Shown here in pieces: positions 1 to 6,960 of a DNA stretch of 7,408 nt. A program made the translations under genes and the position numbers. The stretch is from Pseudomonadota bacterium (GTDB lineage Bacteria; Desulfobacterota; Desulfobulbia; Desulfobulbales; DAOVYS01), in NCBI GenBank assembly GCA_030635485.1, contig DAOVYS010000130.1, forward strand, positions 1 through 7,408. Reading direction: 5' to 3'. The notes beneath the pieces were generated by a model. The model was not told the origin of the DNA and made no database searches. It worked only from the letters and a program-made list of their open reading frames with translations. The number at the start of each line of letters is the position of its first letter. Within the stretch, counting starts at the first letter, position 1.

Positions 1-1635
1 CTCGCTTGCGGCCTTTTCGAAATCGCCGCGCTTGAAATAGACCCAGCCAAGACTGTCACGAATAAAGCCGTCAGTCGGTCTTAATACAACAGCCTTCTTT
101 ATATACCGAAGAGCCGTGTCAAGATTAATTCCCTTGTCCGCCCATACATATCCCACGTAATTCAAGGCAAATGGATCTTCCGGAGTAAGGGCCAGCACCT
201 TTTCCATACTTTCCACGGCCCCGTCCATCTCGCCTATACGATCCAGCAACATGCCGTACTCAAAAAACACCTTCGGATTGTCAGGAAATTTAGCTATAGC
301 CTCCTTAAACAGATCGTTGGCCAATTCCAGCTTTTCCTGTTTTACATAAAGCGACGCCAGGACCACATAGAAACTCAACTCCCGGGCATCTTCATTTTCG
401 ATATTTTCCTTGAGAAGCCCCTCTGCGCCTGAAAAATCATTCTCATCCTGCATCATCCTGGCACGCAACAGTACAGAGTCTTCGTACACCTCCCCTGATG
501 GCTTTATTTTCTTAAGCAGTTTCTCTGCCTCACCTCTGTTGCCATTTTCATATTGGGCAAGAGCAAGTAAATAATGGGCCGTCTCCAGTTCAGGGTCATC
601 CTTAACCATTCGAGAAAAAAGTTCAACAGCCTCATCATGCCTCCCGGTTTCCAGATATATTCGGCCGATGGTAAAATCGACCTTCCGGACCTCTTTTGTG
701 TATTCCCGAAGCTCCTTAAGTTCCTCCACGGCTCGATCCGACTCGTCCGTTTTAAGAAGAATACTGATAAGACGCCGCCTTGCGATGTCATCATGCTGAT
801 CATCATCTAACAGATATTGATAGAGTTTCATGGCTTCATCGTAACGTTCCAGGAACTCCAGCACTGCAGCCAGGCGCAATCTTGCCCGCTTATTGTCCAC
901 GTCATCTTCAAGTATGCGGCGATACATCTCTATTGCCTGTTCGTGATGTTCCAGATATTCAAGGAGTTCACCGGCATCAAGAGCCAACGAGACCGACCAG
1001 TTGAGTGCAAGAGCCTCTTTTATTGCATCGAGGGCCTTGTCAAAATAACGTAATTCCCTGTAAAGAATCGACAAGTAGTGATAGCCGAGATAAGCGTCTG
1101 TTTTTGACTTGACCAGACTTTTGAGAACCTTTTCAGCCTCTCCGTACTCGCCCTTCTGAACATACAGTGAACTGAGCATCAGCAAGGCGCTTACATTGCA
1201 GGATTCTATATCAAGAATGCTCTCTGCAACCTCTACCGCCGACTTGATTTCCCCGACAGCGGAATAGAGTCTGGCAAGCAGAATTCTGGCCTTGATATCA
1301 TTGGGATCTATGGAGATAATTTCCCTGACCCATTCCATTGCCTGCTGCTTCCTGTCGGTCTTGACCAGAAGCACTGCCAGTTTCCACATCACATGTTTGG
1401 CTGTAACATCACATACCAACGCCTTTTCGTACGCCTCCACAGCCTCATCATAACGACGTTCGTGCTCTGTCGAAGTGCCCCATAAATAATAAAAATAGGA
1501 ACAGGCCGTATCAACGGACTCGTTGCAACTACTGAAACAATCGTCGGATTGTTGTTCCTGGTTCGTACGGAATCCACCTGTACAGGCTGAACATAACCAT
1601 AACAGACAAATTCCCAACCAGATCATTCGATTCAT
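1..1635 (-). CDS. TPR-repeat lipoprotein, 3' end missing
   Basis: An uninterrupted minus-strand frame gives 545 codons from ATG at 1635 and is still open at the left edge, so the C-terminus is missing. The N-terminus MNRMIWLGICLLWLCSAC has a short charged region, a hydrophobic core and a lipobox-like LCSAC ending at Cys18. Cys rather than Leu at -3 makes the lipobox imperfect. A small Cys cluster (C33, C37, C45) follows, then roughly 14 TPR-like 34-residue helical pairs carrying the usual A/G/Y/A/P spacing, for example YDEAVEAYEKAL near residue 65. The end (NYVGYVWADKGINLDTAL, then DSLGWVYFKRGDFEKA) matches the C-terminal pattern of long bacterial TPR lipoproteins, so probably only a few tens of residues are lost. 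It is likely an envelope scaffold for protein-protein contacts; the partner is unknown. No Shine-Dalgarno sequence precedes 1635 or the in-frame ATG at 1647. I chose 1635 because it leaves a compact signal peptide. Confidence 0.85.
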   Translation of the reverse strand, partial: MNRMIWLGICLLWLCSACTGGFRTNQEQQSDDCFSSCNESVDTACSYFYYLWGTSTEHERRYDEAVEAYEKALVCDVTAKHVMWKLAVLLVKTDRKQQAMEWVREIISIDPNDIKARILLARLYSAVGEIKSAVEVAESILDIESCNVSALLMLSSLYVQKGEYGEAEKVLKSLVKSKTDAYLGYHYLSILYRELRYFDKALDAIKEALALNWSVSLALDAGELLEYLEHHEQAIEMYRRILEDDVDNKRARLRLAAVLEFLERYDEAMKLYQYLLDDDQHDDIARRRLISILLKTDESDRAVEELKELREYTKEVRKVDFTIGRIYLETGRHDEAVELFSRMVKDDPELETAHYLLALAQYENGNRGEAEKLLKKIKPSGEVYEDSVLLRARMMQDENDFSGAEGLLKENIENEDARELSFYVVLASLYVKQEKLELANDLFKEAIAKFPDNPKVFFEYGMLLDRIGEMDGAVESMEKVLALTPEDPFALNYVGYVWADKGINLDTALRYIKKAVVLRPTDGFIRDSLGWVYFKRGDFEKAASE

Positions 1636-1650
1636 TAAATGCACCATGAA

Positions 1651-1745
1651 GGAGTCAAGGGATCGGGGGTCAGGGGTCAGCAAAAACAACAGAAAAAACC
1701 ACTCCGTTATCCTGGCCCCCGATCCCTGGTCCCTGATCCCTGACC
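1651..1745. repeat. Inverted arms of 7-nt GGRTCAG/CCTGAYC repeats
   Basis: The left arm (1659-1679) holds three heptads, GGGATCG GGGGTCA GGGGTCA, preceded by a looser GGAGTCAA. The right arm (1711-1745) holds five exactly spaced heptads: CCTGGCC CCCGATC CCTGGTC CCTGATC CCTGACC. The arms are reverse complements in type, so they could fold across an A/T-rich spacer (1681-1710). The left arm sits 4-16 bp upstream of the possible lipoprotein starts, where a ribosome binding site should be. No U-tract follows the stem on either strand, so I do not call it an intrinsic terminator. Function unknown. Confidence 0.8.
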
Positions 1746-1777
1746 CTCAAAAGGGCTATTTATGGACGGACACTGAC

Positions 1778-1806
1778 TTGCAACATGTAAACCCGCAACA
1801 CGCAAC
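1778..1806. repeat. Short 7-nt NNGCAAC repeat cluster
   Basis: TTGCAAC (1778-1784), CCGCAAC (1793-1799) and ACGCAAC (1800-1806) share the NNGCAAC unit. The last two are in tandem and the first is offset by 15 nt across a degenerate copy. The cluster lies just past the 3' end of the membrane-protein gene in the same gap as the GGRTCAG repeats, but is unrelated to them in sequence. It is small enough that chance cannot be excluded. Confidence 0.45.
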
Positions 1807-1822
1807 AAAAGCGTCAACCCGC

Positions 1823-3973
1823 CTATTTTATTTTATCCAATCCCAAGACAGTCAGCCCAAGGGCCAGCAGGGGAGCAATGAGAACCGTGCCGACAAGCAG
1901 GCTCTGCTTCTGAAACCATGGGTCATTCAATAATTCAACGATCTCGCCTGGAATTGAGGCGATCAGAAAACGGCTCAAAACAAAAAACAGCGTAATCCCT
2001 ATGACCCCCAGAACCACTTCGGCAATAATCAATCTACTCACAAAAAACTTAAAGCCCTTTAGAAACATATGCATCTTGACCATCCGGACATACATGGGCT
2101 TGATTTTATTGAGTTCATGTATTGCGACATTAAACAGTTCCTCGCCCTGTTTACAAGACTTCGGCTTATTGCTATTCACCAGGTCCCTGGCACGAGTCAA
2201 TTTCTTTTTAGAGCCTATCAGACTGTTTAAAAATGACTTAAACATGGATTTAAAGGGATACGATTTCCAGTAATTGTCATACGCCACCCATCTGGAAATT
2301 GCCCTGTCAATTTTTTCCTTCAGCTCTTGAATCCTCTCTTGCATGATCCGTTGACACGAAAACGAGAGAGCCTTGGATCTTTCAAACACATCGTAAACAT
2401 CGTAATAGCTTTTGCGGTCGTATTGTTTTACCAGATTGCCGAGTATCTGAAAATTCGCCTGCACCGACTGGTCACTCTCGCCGGCCAATGATTTCAAAGA
2501 ATCACAGTCCGACCGTGCTATGGCCAGATTTTCACGGGCATTGCCCTTGAGCCCATCAAACCTGGCGGACAACATATCCTCGACCATACCATGAATCGGT
2601 ATCAACACAGGATCCATGAGCGCGATCATGAAATATTCTCTGCTATCCAGAACCAATGATTGTAGCTGATTAAACACATTTTCGCCATGACCTTCTCTCA
2701 CGGTTATCTGAATTTTTCTGTAACCGGCCTCAAAAGATCCAGGGTCCTTATTTAGTATCTCCCTGACCGCGTCCGTCCCCCTCCATAGATTATCGGAAAG
2801 ATCGTAAAATCTTGAAAGCAGAAGATTAATATAAATCTGCTTTTGATCCGAGTCAGCCATAATCTTGGCCCGTTCCAGAAAATCCTGAAAATCCCGCTCA
2901 CGTCCCAGCTCCAGAGACAAAAAAGCCCGGCCGATAGCAGCATAAAATTTTTTCCCTTTATTCTTGGATAACTCCTCTTCAAAGAGTTTCCCCGCCTGAG
3001 CATACTGACCCACCCGAAGGCAATCCAGACCCATATGAAGAGTTCGGCTGTCGATGTTCATCTTGTCGGTCCTGAGTACATGATGCCAGCTGGAATATGC
3101 GGTAAAGGCCGAATGCCACAGAAAACGCGGCTGATAAATCCTGAACATGTCAAAATAGGCAATAAAAACCTGAAGGGCCGGGTCCTTGCGGATCTGAGAA
3201 GGGCTTACCCCGGAGGAAAGAATCTTCCGAATCCGCGATGGATCGGAAAAAATCTGTCTAAACACGCGCGCCAGGGCAGGGAAAGGAAGGTAACCCGCTT
3301 CGTCCAGTCCGTTCATCTCCATTGTGAGCAACTTGCTGGGGCAAGACTGCGGCTCATGACTGTTCATCCCGCAATAGAAACATTCCGCTTTTCTACCCCC
3401 TACGACGAGTTCCCGGCACGGAAACAGACTTTCCATCTTCATGGAAGACTTATCCTTAATTTCAAGCCTGAAGAGCCCTTCTCCTTCACTTTCAAAAAAA
3501 TGTGGGGGCAGCTTTCTCCCAGCCATAAGCTGATCCCAACGATTTTTTAACGGCCGTGACACATAGGGTAACTCTGTCTGCAACATATCCCAGATGTCGG
3601 ACGTAATTTCACGTACAGGTAAAGTCCCCCTCGATTCTTCCAAGTGAAAAATTACCTGAACAGGAACAGGACCTAAGGATTCTTTCCAGCCCAGGTCTTT
3701 TTTGACTCTTTCAAGGCCTTCAAAGAGAGAAGAAAAGGCGTTATAGGGGTGGGTGTAAGTAAAAAGAAGCAGCTCATCACTGCTGTCTTTGTCCTCGATC
3801 CCCGTACGTTGAAGGTGAGCACGAAGTCCATAAAGGAATTTCAACCAGCTGTCGCCGACCAAACGTTTCCCTTTATGTGAAAGGGCTCGCACCGCCAAGA
3901 GTATGGACAAATTTTTAGCCATAAATCCTGAATCACTTTTAAGGTTGATATGCTCGCAAAAAATCAAGGCCAT
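1823..3973 (-). CDS. Membrane protein: cyclase-like N-terminus, CCHC zinc knuckle, TPR-like helices
   Basis: A 716-residue protein that I cannot assign to a named family. Residues 1-175 follow the outline of a class III nucleotidyl cyclase domain: a first strand ALIFCEHINL, then GKRLVGDSWLKF resembling the metal-binding GD strand, then PVPVQVIFHLEES resembling the R-I-G-I-H strand. The usual N-A-A-R-L catalytic stretch is not visible, so it is probably non-catalytic. Residues 198-211 (CFYCGMNSHEPQSC) fit CX2CX4HX4C exactly. Residues 308-372 look like two TPR units, and about 530-625 is a long charged helical region. Two hydrophobic spans near 645-673 and 691-711 end the protein, leaving nearly all of it on one side of the membrane, presumably the cytoplasm. 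No clear Shine-Dalgarno precedes ATG 3973. An ATG at codon 18 has AGGA upstream, but starting there would delete the first cyclase-like strand. It lies downstream of the response regulator on the same strand. Confidence 0.88.
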   Translation of the reverse strand: MALIFCEHINLKSDSGFMAKNLSILLAVRALSHKGKRLVGDSWLKFLYGLRAHLQRTGIEDKDSSDELLLFTYTHPYNAFSSLFEGLERVKKDLGWKESLGPVPVQVIFHLEESRGTLPVREITSDIWDMLQTELPYVSRPLKNRWDQLMAGRKLPPHFFESEGEGLFRLEIKDKSSMKMESLFPCRELVVGGRKAECFYCGMNSHEPQSCPSKLLTMEMNGLDEAGYLPFPALARVFRQIFSDPSRIRKILSSGVSPSQIRKDPALQVFIAYFDMFRIYQPRFLWHSAFTAYSSWHHVLRTDKMNIDSRTLHMGLDCLRVGQYAQAGKLFEEELSKNKGKKFYAAIGRAFLSLELGRERDFQDFLERAKIMADSDQKQIYINLLLSRFYDLSDNLWRGTDAVREILNKDPGSFEAGYRKIQITVREGHGENVFNQLQSLVLDSREYFMIALMDPVLIPIHGMVEDMLSARFDGLKGNARENLAIARSDCDSLKSLAGESDQSVQANFQILGNLVKQYDRKSYYDVYDVFERSKALSFSCQRIMQERIQELKEKIDRAISRWVAYDNYWKSYPFKSMFKSFLNSLIGSKKKLTRARDLVNSNKPKSCKQGEELFNVAIHELNKIKPMYVRMVKMHMFLKGFKFFVSRLIIAEVVLGVIGITLFFVLSRFLIASIPGEIVELLNDPWFQKQSLLVGTVLIAPLLALGLTVLGLDKIK

Positions 3974-4012
3974 CTTGAATAATTGTCTTTTCGTCCGATC
4001 TCGGCGTCACAG

Positions 4013-4048
4013 CAAAAATAAAAAATGCTCACATATACCTAATATGCG
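4013..4048 (-). terminator. Possible weak terminator after the response regulator
   Basis: On the minus strand a 7-bp stem (one G-T wobble) with a 5-nt loop, CGCATATTAGGTATATGTG, is followed after a few bases by T6-A-T5. The T-tract is good but the stem is A/T-rich and the hairpin lies about 125 bp past the regulator stop, so termination would be weak. It sits about 40 bp upstream of the membrane-protein start and could instead be part of that gene's leader. The rest of 3974-4172 shows no clear promoter. Confidence 0.3.
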
Positions 4049-4172
4049 GAGTTTATACCCGAATGGGTGCTTTTTCATTTTCACTGTTCCTTGACCTCAA
4101 ACGAAAATCCTGAATTATTCAAGATACCCTCAAATGACTTTTTTGCGAAACGGATAATATCAAACTAAGATT

Positions 4173-5330
4173 CTACCCAATCTTGTCGAGAATCTCCCTG
4201 GCCATCTTATTTTTCGGATCAATCCTGACGACCTTTGCCGCCCACTTGTCCGCCCTCATGGGAATTCCCATATCAATATACGCCCTTGACAGATACAGCA
4301 TCAATTCGACATCTTCTTCACTCTTGCCCACCGCCTTTTCAAGAATCGTGGTAGCTTCGCTGATACTGCCTTCATGGTACAATGAGATGCCGAGAAGCCT
4401 GTTCAAATAAAAACGCTCGGGATCTTGCTTTAAGATTTCACGATAAATACGGACTGCCAAAACAAACAACTCGTTTTTCATGCATATCTCTGCAATATCC
4501 TCTTTAAGGTCAAAATCATCGGTCAGATTGCGCATAACCAATTTAAACACCTTTTCCGCCTCCGCCTTCTTGTTATTCTCAAGTAGGAGCTTTGCAAATT
4601 TTATCGCGCGATCGAAATGTCTGGGACTGATCTCCATTGCTCTTGTATAGCTTTCCATCGCCTCATTGATTTTCCCCAATTTGCAATATATCTGCCCCAT
4701 ATGATGAAAAGAGGTCACATCAATCCTGTTGATGCTTGTAGCTTTTTGAAACGCTGCCAGCGACTTGCTGTAGTTGCCACGTTTCAGAAATATCATGCCA
4801 AGTTCCCGATAGGGACGTGACGATCTCGGGTTTACCGCAATAGCCTGCGTCAACTCCACGGCCGCCTTATCAAAATCTCCCGCCTCCGCGAGATCTCTGG
4901 CTTTTTTAAGGTGGGCGGCAAAAGGGGAGGGATTATTCGCATTATTGAGTAATTCCTTGATCTTCTGCTCAAGAGATCCGGTGACAAAAGGCTTTGTAAG
5001 ATATCCATCAACCTCGTGTTCAGCAGCTTCAGCAACCACTCCGATATTCGCATTGGCAGTGATCATCAGAAACGGGACATCCCTCCACTTTTTGCTGGCG
5101 CGCAACTTATTCAGCAACTCCGTACCGCTCATCACCGGCATATTGTAATCGGAAATTATAAAATCGATCGGAGAGTCACCTGTATCGATGAAAGACCATG
5201 CCTCCCGGCCATTCACGGCCTCAAAATAGTGTTTCCCAAATTTTATCAATTTCAGCATGGCGCGGATGGAACGACGCATATTGTCCATATCATCCACGAT
5301 GAGAAAATTCATATCATCAGGCTTTTTCAT
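4173..5330 (-). CDS. Response regulator with REC receiver and TPR output
   Basis: 385 residues. Residues 8-128 form a CheY-like receiver with the acidic pair D13/D14, the phosphoacceptor D61 (IISDYNMPVMSG), the switch Thr T91 (MITANAN) and the conserved Lys K113 (LTKPF), so it should be phosphorylatable. From about residue 138 to the end there are about seven TPR units, for example FDKAAVELTQAIAVNPRSS and YSKSLAAFQKATSI. There is no helix-turn-helix, GGDEF, HD or other enzymatic output, so signalling is expected through protein-protein binding by the TPR surface. The start at 5330 is supported by AGGGGT four bases upstream (GTAGGGGTCTGATG). It lies 64 bp downstream of the histidine kinase on the same strand, the usual arrangement of a cognate pair. 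The partner of the TPR array is not known; the adjacent membrane protein and TPR lipoprotein are candidates. Confidence 0.95.
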   Translation of the reverse strand: MKKPDDMNFLIVDDMDNMRRSIRAMLKLIKFGKHYFEAVNGREAWSFIDTGDSPIDFIISDYNMPVMSGTELLNKLRASKKWRDVPFLMITANANIGVVAEAAEHEVDGYLTKPFVTGSLEQKIKELLNNANNPSPFAAHLKKARDLAEAGDFDKAAVELTQAIAVNPRSSRPYRELGMIFLKRGNYSKSLAAFQKATSINRIDVTSFHHMGQIYCKLGKINEAMESYTRAMEISPRHFDRAIKFAKLLLENNKKAEAEKVFKLVMRNLTDDFDLKEDIAEICMKNELFVLAVRIYREILKQDPERFYLNRLLGISLYHEGSISEATTILEKAVGKSEEDVELMLYLSRAYIDMGIPMRADKWAAKVVRIDPKNKMAREILDKIG

Positions 5331-5349
5331 CAGACCCCTACACCCTTAA

Positions 5350-5384
5350 TAATTCCTAATTCGTAATTATTAATTGGGAATTGT
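5350..5384. repeat. Tandem 7-nt TAATTNN repeat
   Basis: Four heptads in exact register, TAATTCC TAATTCG TAATTAT TAATTGG (5350-5377), are followed by a degenerate GAATTGT. The array fills about half of the 64-bp gap between the kinase stop and the regulator start and ends about 20 bp upstream of the regulator ATG. Because TAATTA and AATT are self-complementary it can also form small hairpins. Its effect on co-expression of the two genes is unknown. Confidence 0.7.
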
Positions 5385-5394
5385 ATCACCCTTA

Positions 5395-6678
5395 CTACAA
5401 AGGAAGTGAAAAACAAAAACGACTCCCATCTTCATCACTACTTTCAACCCCGATTCCCCCCCTATGGACCTCAACGGCCAGCTTACAAAAATGCAGCCCA
5501 AGACCTGTGCCTACCAACGAATCTTGTTTGCTGGACAGTCTGGCATATTTTTCAAATATCCTCTCCTGCTCAAAAGCAGGTATTCCAGGCCCCTGGTCTT
5601 TGACAAAAAACTCCAACCTCTTCTTGCCTGGCACCTTCCGGCATCCAACGACAATGGCGGTTCCGGTCGAAGAATGTCCAAGACCGTTTGTCACCAGATT
5701 CTGAAGCACCCGTAAAATGAGGGTCCTGTCCAGTTGTATATTCGGCAATTCGTCATCAGGCGGCAGGTCCATAGACAGTTGAACGTCCCTGATTTTTGCC
5801 AGCCCTTTGACGCTGCTTATACTTTCCTCAAGCAACAGCCTCGGGTTGACGTCTTCTTTGAGCAGCTGCATCTTGCCATCGCTGATCCTGTCAACATCAA
5901 CAAGGTTTGAAATCATGCGTACCGCACGATCACACCCGATCTGGCCGGACTCTAAAAATTCTCTGTTCTCATCGGAGATCGAATATGACAGGATGTCCAG
6001 GTTTGCCACTACCTCGGACAACGGCGCCTTGAGATCATGGACCAACATTCGCGAGAGTTCCGCACGAAGTTCCTCCTGACGCCTGAGTTCCTTGTTCCGT
6101 TTTTTCAAAATACTCTTCTGTTTTTTCAGCTCAAGAGTCATATTCTGCTGAAGCAGCAGCGATACAATCAGACTGCTGAACTCAAGGAGATAAGCTATGT
6201 CTTCTTTAAGCAAGTCCTTGCTTCCTGATTTGTCCGTAACATTGAATACGCCGACAACGCGATTTTTATGCAGAATAGGCACTGACAACAGCGACAAGGT
6301 CTTGTACGTCTCCCCTTCCCGTTTCTCGAAACGAGCGTCCTTGGAAATGTCCGGAATAAAAATCGGTGTGCCTGATTTAGCAACCCACGCCGCAATAGAG
6401 TTGTCTTCAATCGATTGTTCCATCCCGACAATCTCCGATCTGGTTGCAGCCCGTACAATAAGCCGTTTACCTTTTTCAAGCACCATGATGGAGCCCTGCT
6501 CAACATTTAGATATTCAAGCACGATGTTGAGCACCTTATCCATCCGCTGGCCATACCCCTGCCTGGCATTAATAAGCCGGACAATCCGGATCAAACTCAT
6601 TAAAAGGTTAAAAACCATCTCCGGATCCGCCTTCAAGTCTATAGACTCCGTAACATCATAATCTTTCATCAAGCTCAC
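5395..6678 (-). CDS. GAF-domain sensor histidine kinase
   Basis: 427 residues with no membrane span, so a cytoplasmic sensor. Residues about 45-175 form a GAF domain (GSIMVLEKGKRLIVRAATR; SVPILHKNRVVGVFNV), followed by a Lys/Glu/Arg-rich coiled-coil linker (about 177-210). The HisKA dimerisation region has the H-box MLVHDLKAPL with phospho-acceptor H214. The HATPase domain has an N-box (LQNLVTNGLGHSS, N327/N331), a G1 box DQGPGIP (361-367), an F-box IFEKYARL and a G2 box GTGLGL (390-395). All motifs are intact, so an active kinase is expected. The ligand bound by the GAF domain cannot be read from sequence. The frame opens at GTG 6678 without a clear Shine-Dalgarno; ATG 6669, with GGTGAG four bases upstream, is a good alternative that removes three residues. 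The REC-TPR regulator downstream is the likely phosphotransfer partner. Confidence 0.95.
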   Translation of the reverse strand: MSLMKDYDVTESIDLKADPEMVFNLLMSLIRIVRLINARQGYGQRMDKVLNIVLEYLNVEQGSIMVLEKGKRLIVRAATRSEIVGMEQSIEDNSIAAWVAKSGTPIFIPDISKDARFEKREGETYKTLSLLSVPILHKNRVVGVFNVTDKSGSKDLLKEDIAYLLEFSSLIVSLLLQQNMTLELKKQKSILKKRNKELRRQEELRAELSRMLVHDLKAPLSEVVANLDILSYSISDENREFLESGQIGCDRAVRMISNLVDVDRISDGKMQLLKEDVNPRLLLEESISSVKGLAKIRDVQLSMDLPPDDELPNIQLDRTLILRVLQNLVTNGLGHSSTGTAIVVGCRKVPGKKRLEFFVKDQGPGIPAFEQERIFEKYARLSSKQDSLVGTGLGLHFCKLAVEVHRGGIGVESSDEDGSRFCFSLPL

Positions 6679-6738
6679 CGTTTTACTTATGAGGAGTTAA
6701 GTGTCTAAAAAATTACCGGATAGACAGCAAACTATCAC

Positions 6739-6776
6739 GGGGCAAGGGGTCAACCATTGTTTAGTTGCCTTGCCCC
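6739..6776. other. GC-rich hairpin in the kinase leader
   Basis: GGGGCAAGG (6739-6747) pairs with CCTTGCCCC (6768-6776). After a 3-nt bulge, CAAC (6751-6754) pairs with GTTG (6764-6767) around a 9-nt loop. No T-run follows on either strand, so it is not a standard intrinsic terminator. It lies between the candidate promoter and the kinase start and would be in the 5' untranslated RNA. It could be a protein-binding palindrome or a small repeated element. Confidence 0.5.
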
Positions 6777-6810
6777 ACCCCGTCACTGGTTACGTTCAAT
6801 AATGCTATAC

Positions 6811-6840
6811 AGTATATATTATTTTGACCCTTGATGTTCA
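6811..6840 (-). promoter_or_regulatory. Candidate sigma70 promoter for the kinase
   Basis: On the minus strand a -10 TATACT (6816-6811) matches 5 of 6 consensus bases and lies 18 bp from a -35 TGAACA (6840-6835), which matches 4 of 6. It would start transcription about 125 bp upstream of the kinase. The region is A/T-rich, so a chance match is possible. The adjoining stretch 6841-6960 shows no convincing gene or structure; it is purine-rich on the plus strand. Confidence 0.3.
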
Positions 6841-6960
6841 TTATTTTTTCAAAATGGAACAGGATAAACATATACTTCGATTCAGAAGGTGACTGCCAGG
6901 GGGAAAAGGCCGAAGATGGGAAATTGGTGAGAAGAGGGATGGGAAAAACCGCCGAATCGC

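Noticed and set aside
1651..1745. CRISPR array
   Set aside because: Units are 7 nt in tandem without spacers, and no cas gene is present.
1523..1933. 136-codon plus-strand frame
   Set aside because: It runs antisense across the ends of two well-supported genes and through the heptad repeats, with no domain-like sequence.
3035..3550. 171-codon plus-strand frame
   Set aside because: Entirely antisense to the 716-residue membrane protein, which has clear domain features; the plus-strand product has none.
4051..4080. Plus-strand terminator ACCC-GAAT-GGGT followed by a T-run
   Set aside because: The stem is only 4 bp and no plus-strand gene ends here.
6197..6661. 154-codon plus-strand frame
   Set aside because: Antisense to the GAF domain of the histidine kinase; Ser/Thr-rich, low-quality product typical of a shadow frame.
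6739..6776. Intrinsic terminator for guaA
   Set aside because: The hairpin lacks a T-tract on either strand and lies nearly 600 bp past the guaA stop.
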